Origin: Holophagaceae bacterium
Lineage (GTDB): Bacteria; Acidobacteriota; Holophagae; Holophagales; Holophagaceae
Direction: 5' to 3'
DNA: 10,512 nt
Assembly (NCBI GenBank): GCA_003538615.1
Contig: DPRT01000072.1
Coordinates: forward strand, 23,587-34,098
The position numbers were made by a program, and so were the translations under genes. Under the pieces are notes generated by a model that did not search any database, was not told the DNA's origin, and saw only the letters and a program-made list of their open reading frames with translations. Shown one piece after another: positions 7,276-10,512 of this stretch (position 1 is its first letter; each line of letters opens with the position of its first letter).

Positions 7276-8505
7276 TCAGAAGATCCGGATGCCCAGCTCC
7301 CGCAGGAGGTCCCCCAGCAGGTAGAGAGAGCCCGTCACGAGGCGGGGGGCATGGGCGGGCGTCCTCAGGTGCACAGCCGCCTCGGCCATCGTCAGCAGCG
7401 GGGCCTCTACCCCCCAGGCATCCTGGAGCTGGGCTTCCGAGGCGTACCGGGGCACATCCCCCCGGATGAAGGTGACCGAGAGGGGGCGCAGCCGCTTCAA
7501 CTCCCGGGCCACCCCCGCCAGGTCCTTGTCGCCCATGGCGCCGAAATAAAGGTGGGGACGCACGCCGCAGGCCAGGGCGTGATCGGCCAGCACCCGCGCG
7601 CCGTCTGGGTTGTGGGCGCCGTCCGTCCACACGCCCTGGAGTCCCGGGACCTCCCAGAGACGACCGGGCCAGCGGGCCGCAGCCACTCCGGCCCAGAGTT
7701 CCTCCTCGGGAATGGGAAAGCCCAGCCCCCGCAGCTGCCGCACGGTTTCGAAGGCCGTGGCCAGGTTGTCCAGCTGATGGAGCCCCGCCAGACCCACGCG
7801 CCGGCCCGCCAGGCGGGAATGATCCCAGCGGATGTCCGCCGGCCCCTGGCGTGCGGCCGGACAGAGCACCGGCTCGTTCGACAGCAGGGGGCGGATCCAT
7901 TCCGGATCGAGCGAAGGCCCCAGCACGAGGGGACGGCCATCGCGGGCGGTGCAGAGCTTTTCCCGGGCGATGGCCTCGCGGGTATCACCCAGGTACTGCT
8001 GATGGTCCAGCCCCACGTTGGTCAGCACCGTGAGGATCGGATCGGTGGCGTTGGTGGCATCCCAGCGTCCACCCATCCCCACTTCCACCAGGGCCACTTC
8101 GACGCCGGTCATGCGGAACGCCGACAGCGCGGCCGTGATCATCAGCTCGAAGTAGGTGGCGTTCAGGCCGTTCCGCGCTTCGGAATCGAAAGCCTCCCCC
8201 AGCAGCAGGTCCAGGGCCCCCGGGCCGATGGGTTCCCCGTCCACCCAGATGCGCTCGGTGACATCCACCAGGTGGGGCGAAGTCGTCCACCCCACCACGA
8301 AACCGGCTGCCTTCAGCATGTGGGCGAGAAAGGCCCCGGTGCTGCCCTTGCCGTTGGTGCCGGCGATGAGGATCACGGGGAAGCCCGCGTCGGGCCGGCC
8401 GAGACCCTCCAGCAGCGCCTTGATGTTGTCCAGTCCGTATTTGATGCCCAGGTGGCCGCGCGCCTGGAGGCGCGGGATGAAGATGGCTTCCGGCGCTTCG
8501 CGCAT
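7276..8505 (-). CDS. folC: Folylpolyglutamate synthase / dihydrofolate synthase
   Basis: Cytoplasmic Mur-ligase-fold enzyme that uses ATP to add glutamate to dihydropteroate and to folates. The 409-residue length is normal for the family. Visible motifs in order: GHLGIKYGLDNI (17-28), P-loop GTNGKGST (49-56), TSPHLVDVTERI (75-86), ATYFE (116-120), EVGMGGRWDATNA (141-153), GLDHQQYLG (165-173), HQLDNLATA (253-261), RWPGRL (288-293) and DGAHNPDGA (305-313). All expected ATP- and folate-site signatures are present. The usual EKAGI after the third motif reads EKLCT here (182-186); the lysine that is carbamylated in the family, Lys183, is kept. The ATG overlaps the accD stop by one base (TGATG), so translation is probably coupled. 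accD-folC is a gene pair shared with E. coli and many other bacteria. Whether it also has dihydrofolate synthase activity cannot be told from sequence alone. Confidence 0.96.
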   Translation of the reverse strand: MREAPEAIFIPRLQARGHLGIKYGLDNIKALLEGLGRPDAGFPVILIAGTNGKGSTGAFLAHMLKAAGFVVGWTTSPHLVDVTERIWVDGEPIGPGALDLLLGEAFDSEARNGLNATYFELMITAALSAFRMTGVEVALVEVGMGGRWDATNATDPILTVLTNVGLDHQQYLGDTREAIAREKLCTARDGRPLVLGPSLDPEWIRPLLSNEPVLCPAARQGPADIRWDHSRLAGRRVGLAGLHQLDNLATAFETVRQLRGLGFPIPEEELWAGVAAARWPGRLWEVPGLQGVWTDGAHNPDGARVLADHALACGVRPHLYFGAMGDKDLAGVARELKRLRPLSVTFIRGDVPRYASEAQLQDAWGVEAPLLTMAEAAVHLRTPAHAPRLVTGSLYLLGDLLRELGIRIF

Positions 8506-9359
8506 CAGTCCCGGGGCGACGGCGTCATCCACGCCAGGCAGGCGGCGATGAAGTCCTTGAGCTGGTCGCGGGTCACCACCTTGTCCACCATGCCGTGGGC
8601 CTGGAGGAACTCCGAGCGCTGGAAACCCTCGGGCAGGCTCTGCTTGATGGTCTGCTCGATGACCCGGGGGCCGGCAAAGCCGATGAGGGCCTTGGGCTCG
8701 GCGATGTTCAGGTCGCCCAGCATGGCGTAGCTGGCGCTCACCCCGCCCGTGGTGGGATCCGTGAGGATGCTCAGGTAGGGCAGGCCGGCCTTGTCGAGCT
8801 TGGCCAGGACCGCGCTCACCTTGGCCATCTGCATCAGCGACAGGGTGCCCTCCTGCATCCGGGCGCCGCCGCTGCAGCTGACGATGAGGTAGCCGCACTG
8901 CTTCTCCAGGGCGCGTTCGGCGCCCAGGCGCAGCTTCTCGCCCACCACGCTGCCCATGCTGGCGGCCAGGAAGTCGAAGTTCATGACGGAGGCCACCACC
9001 GGCTGGCCGGACAGGGTGCCCTCCACCACCACCACGGCATCCTCGGTCTGGCCCGCCTGCTCCAGCTTCTTCAACTGGTCCTTGTAGCTCTTGGTCGAGA
9101 CGAAGCCAAGGGGATCCCCGCTCTTCAGGTGGCTGAAGAGCGTCGTCCACCCCTCATCCATCAGGTTCTCGAGCCGCTCCTCCACACCGATGCGGAAGTG
9201 GTAGCCGCACTTGGGGCAGACGTTGTGCGTGTTGACCAGCTCCTTGCGGTAGATCAGCTCCTTACAGGCCTCGCACTTGATCCAGAGCCCCTCGGGCACC
9301 CGGACGGTCTTTTCCTCGACGGCGGTCTTCTGCTGACGCTTCTTGACGAACCAGGACAT
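8505..9359 (-). CDS. accD: Acetyl-CoA carboxylase carboxyltransferase subunit beta
   Basis: Beta subunit of the acetyl-CoA carboxylase carboxyltransferase, which works with AccA to move carboxyl from carboxybiotin to acetyl-CoA, giving malonyl-CoA for fatty-acid synthesis. The 284-residue length is typical. The N-terminal zinc ribbon has Cys29, Cys32, Cys48 and Cys51 (CEAC, CPKC). The crotonase-like core carries MNFDFLAASMGSVVGEK (126-142), SCSGGARMQEG (161-171), the oxyanion and CoA-site region, and LTDPTTGGVSASYAMLGD (199-216). Nothing is missing. The ATG has a strong TAGGAG five bases upstream; the TAG of that sequence is the parB stop codon, with 8 bp between the genes. Its own stop overlaps the folC start. 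accA, accB and accC are not in this window. Confidence 0.97.
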   Translation of the reverse strand: MSWFVKKRQQKTAVEEKTVRVPEGLWIKCEACKELIYRKELVNTHNVCPKCGYHFRIGVEERLENLMDEGWTTLFSHLKSGDPLGFVSTKSYKDQLKKLEQAGQTEDAVVVVEGTLSGQPVVASVMNFDFLAASMGSVVGEKLRLGAERALEKQCGYLIVSCSGGARMQEGTLSLMQMAKVSAVLAKLDKAGLPYLSILTDPTTGGVSASYAMLGDLNIAEPKALIGFAGPRVIEQTIKQSLPEGFQRSEFLQAHGMVDKVVTRDQLKDFIAACLAWMTPSPRD

Positions 9360-9364
9360 GAAAA

Positions 9365-9385
9365 CTCCTACCGGCCCTTGGCCGG
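9365..9385 (-). promoter_or_regulatory. Hairpin and ribosome binding site at the parB-accD junction
   Basis: Read on the minus strand, the last parB codons form a perfect GC-only stem, CCGGCC-AAG-GGCCGG (9385 to 9371), directly followed by TAGGAG (9370 to 9365), which is both the parB stop codon and the accD Shine-Dalgarno, then TTTTC and the accD ATG. A ribosome finishing parB would melt the stem, so it may couple accD translation to parB. The T run is too short for a normal terminator. The structure is seen directly; the role is inferred. Confidence 0.45.
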
Positions 9386-10234
9386 ACCGTGCTTGAGGGC
9401 CTCGAAGAGCCGGTCCAGCTCCGCTTCGCTGCCGTAGTGCATGACCAGGGCGCCCGCCTTGCCCTTGGCCTTGATCTCGATGCGGGTGCCCCAGGACTGG
9501 GTCAACTCCTCCGCCGCGGCCTTGATGAACAACTCCTGGGGGTGCTTCTTCTTCCCCTTGACCTTGGTCTGTTTCTGCAGGTGCTGGATGCGGGCTTCCA
9601 GGGCGCGCACGCTCAGCTGCTGGGCGACCACCTCGTGGGCCAGCTGTTCCTGGAGCCGGGGATCCGGCACCCCCAGCAGCACCTTGGCGTGCCCGGTGCT
9701 GAGGCGCCCGTGGGCCACATCGGCCTTGATCTCCGCGGGAAGGCGCAGCAACCGGAGGGTGTTGGCCACCTGGGGCCTGGACTTGCCCACGCGGTCCGCC
9801 ACCTGCTCCTGGGTGAGGCGCAGATGCTCGCCCAGCTGCCAATAGGCCGTGGCCTCCTCGATGGGGTTCAGCTCCTGCCGCTGGATGTTCTCCACCAGGG
9901 CGAACTCCAGGAGGCGGTCGTCCGGAACCTCCTTGATCACCACGGGAACCATGGCGATGCCCGCCTTGCGGGCCGCACGCCAGCGGCGCTCACCGGCGAT
10001 GATCTCGAACTGTTCGCCGACCTTGCGGACCACGATGGGTTGGACCATCCCGTGCAGCTTCAGGCTTTCAGCCAGCTCCGCCAAGGCGGCTTCGTCGAAG
10101 TGCGTGCGCGGCTGGGCCCGGTTCGGCACCAGGCTTCCCAGCGGCAGCTCCCGCTGCGAGGCATCCTCCGGCGACATCTGGCTCATGAGCGAGGTCAGGC
10201 CCCGGCCCAGGGCCGGCCGCTTCAACTGAGTCAT
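9368..10234 (-). CDS. parB: Chromosome partitioning protein ParB (CTP-dependent clamp)
   Basis: Binds parS sites near the origin, loads as a CTP-driven DNA clamp and acts with ParA in chromosome segregation. The 288 residues show the usual order: an N-terminal tail with LGRGLTSL (9-16), which is the ParA-stimulating type of motif; the CTP-binding domain with NRAQPR (38-43), GERRWRA (81-87) and ENIQRQ (115-120); a helix-turn-helix at about 138-165 (LTQEQVADRVGKSRPQV) that reads parS; and a C-terminal dimerisation part after a lysine-rich linker (KVKGKKK, 224-230). I chose ATG 10234, which overlaps the parA stop as TGATG and begins just before the conserved LGRGL; an upstream start at 10291 would run into parA. 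No parS sequence is visible in the window, so the sites must lie elsewhere. Confidence 0.96.
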   Translation of the reverse strand: MTQLKRPALGRGLTSLMSQMSPEDASQRELPLGSLVPNRAQPRTHFDEAALAELAESLKLHGMVQPIVVRKVGEQFEIIAGERRWRAARKAGIAMVPVVIKEVPDDRLLEFALVENIQRQELNPIEEATAYWQLGEHLRLTQEQVADRVGKSRPQVANTLRLLRLPAEIKADVAHGRLSTGHAKVLLGVPDPRLQEQLAHEVVAQQLSVRALEARIQHLQKQTKVKGKKKHPQELFIKAAAEELTQSWGTRIEIKAKGKAGALVMHYGSEAELDRLFEALKHGPAKGR

Positions 10235-10512
10235 CAAGCTTCCCTCCTCGCGGTCATCTCCAGATTTCCGGGCAGCTCCAGATCCAGCCATTCCTTCGCG
10301 AGGTTCAGGTAGGCCTGGGCACCCTTGGAGCGCAGATCATAGAAGGCCACGGGTTTGCCGTGGCTGGGCGCCTCGGCCAGCCGGATGTTCCGGGGTATCA
10401 CGGTCTGGAACACCTTCCCGGGGAAGGCGTGCCGCACTTCGCTGGCGACGGCGGCGCCCAGGTTGGTGCGCTCCTCGGCCATGGTCAGCAGGATCCCCCC
10501 CAGCTGGAGACG
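10234..10512 (-). CDS. parA: Chromosome partitioning ATPase ParA/Soj, C-terminal part (cut by right edge)
   Basis: Last 92 residues of a protein of about 250-260. ParA ATPases form nucleoid-bound dimers and move ParB-parS complexes. The visible part carries signatures of the chromosomal Soj/ParA subfamily: GGILLTM followed by RTNLGAAVASEVR, then the conserved VIPRNIRLAEAPSHGKPV and RSKGAQAYLNLAKE near the end. The Walker A and B motifs lie to the right of the window, so the ATPase site cannot be checked. The open frame runs without interruption to the edge. Its TGA overlaps the parB ATG, showing a translationally coupled pair at the head of the visible operon. A MinD or Mrp relative is excluded by the PRN-x-x-LxEAPSHG segment. 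Confidence 0.94.
   Translation of the reverse strand, partial: RLQLGGILLTMAEERTNLGAAVASEVRHAFPGKVFQTVIPRNIRLAEAPSHGKPVAFYDLRSKGAQAYLNLAKEWLDLELPGNLEMTARREA

Noticed and set aside
6566..7900. Minus-strand frame of 444 codons extending the OmpA-like protein into folC
   Set aside because: The upstream half is an out-of-frame reading of folC; the GTG at 7234 gives a proper signal peptide and matches the gene spacing.
7351..8730. Plus-strand frame of 459 codons opposite folC and accD
   Set aside because: Both minus-strand genes carry complete family motifs; this frame is only their antisense reading.

Overview
The window is a GC-rich (roughly two-thirds G+C, estimated by eye), densely coded bacterial chromosome segment. 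It holds nine protein genes, two of them cut by the window edges. I see no RNA gene, mobile element, CRISPR array or other sign of recent transfer. Gene content and style suggest an acidobacterium of the Holophaga/Geothrix type: TPR proteins ending in a block typical of acidobacterial kinase-TPR proteins, Deg1-like HtrA, fused B12 mutase IcmF, and short signal peptides ending ALSA-QAP. This is an inference from protein style, not a phylogenetic result.

Layout. Minus strand, right to left (10512 to 5444), is an apparent operon: parA (3' part only), parB, accD, folC, a small exported protein with an OmpA-like C-terminus, and an exported protein with three Ig-like (DUF1573/ASH-like) repeats and a histidine-rich tail. 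parA/parB and accD/folC each overlap by one base as TGATG. The parB stop codon is part of the accD ribosome binding site, and a GC-only hairpin lies directly before it. On the plus strand, an exported HtrA/Deg protease (4250-5437) converges on the operon with only 6 bp between stop codons. Divergent from it on the minus strand are two tandem paralogous membrane-anchored TPR proteins (4153-2639 and 2603-1086), followed by the start of icmF (1012 to the left edge).

How the genes fit together. ParA/ParB segregate chromosome origins. AccD is the carboxyltransferase beta subunit that makes malonyl-CoA, and FolC makes and polyglutamylates folates; accD-folC is an old conserved pair, here joined to parAB. 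The two downstream envelope proteins, the HtrA protease and the anchored TPR proteins form a cell-envelope group, but their functions are unproven. IcmF interconverts isobutyryl-CoA and n-butyryl-CoA. The most interesting points are the paralogous TPR pair with a possible degenerate TolB/CsgG-like domain, the parB-accD junction hairpin, the uncharacterised envelope proteins closing the operon, and the duplicated N-terminal motif in the protease. I found no clear evidence of an entirely new system.
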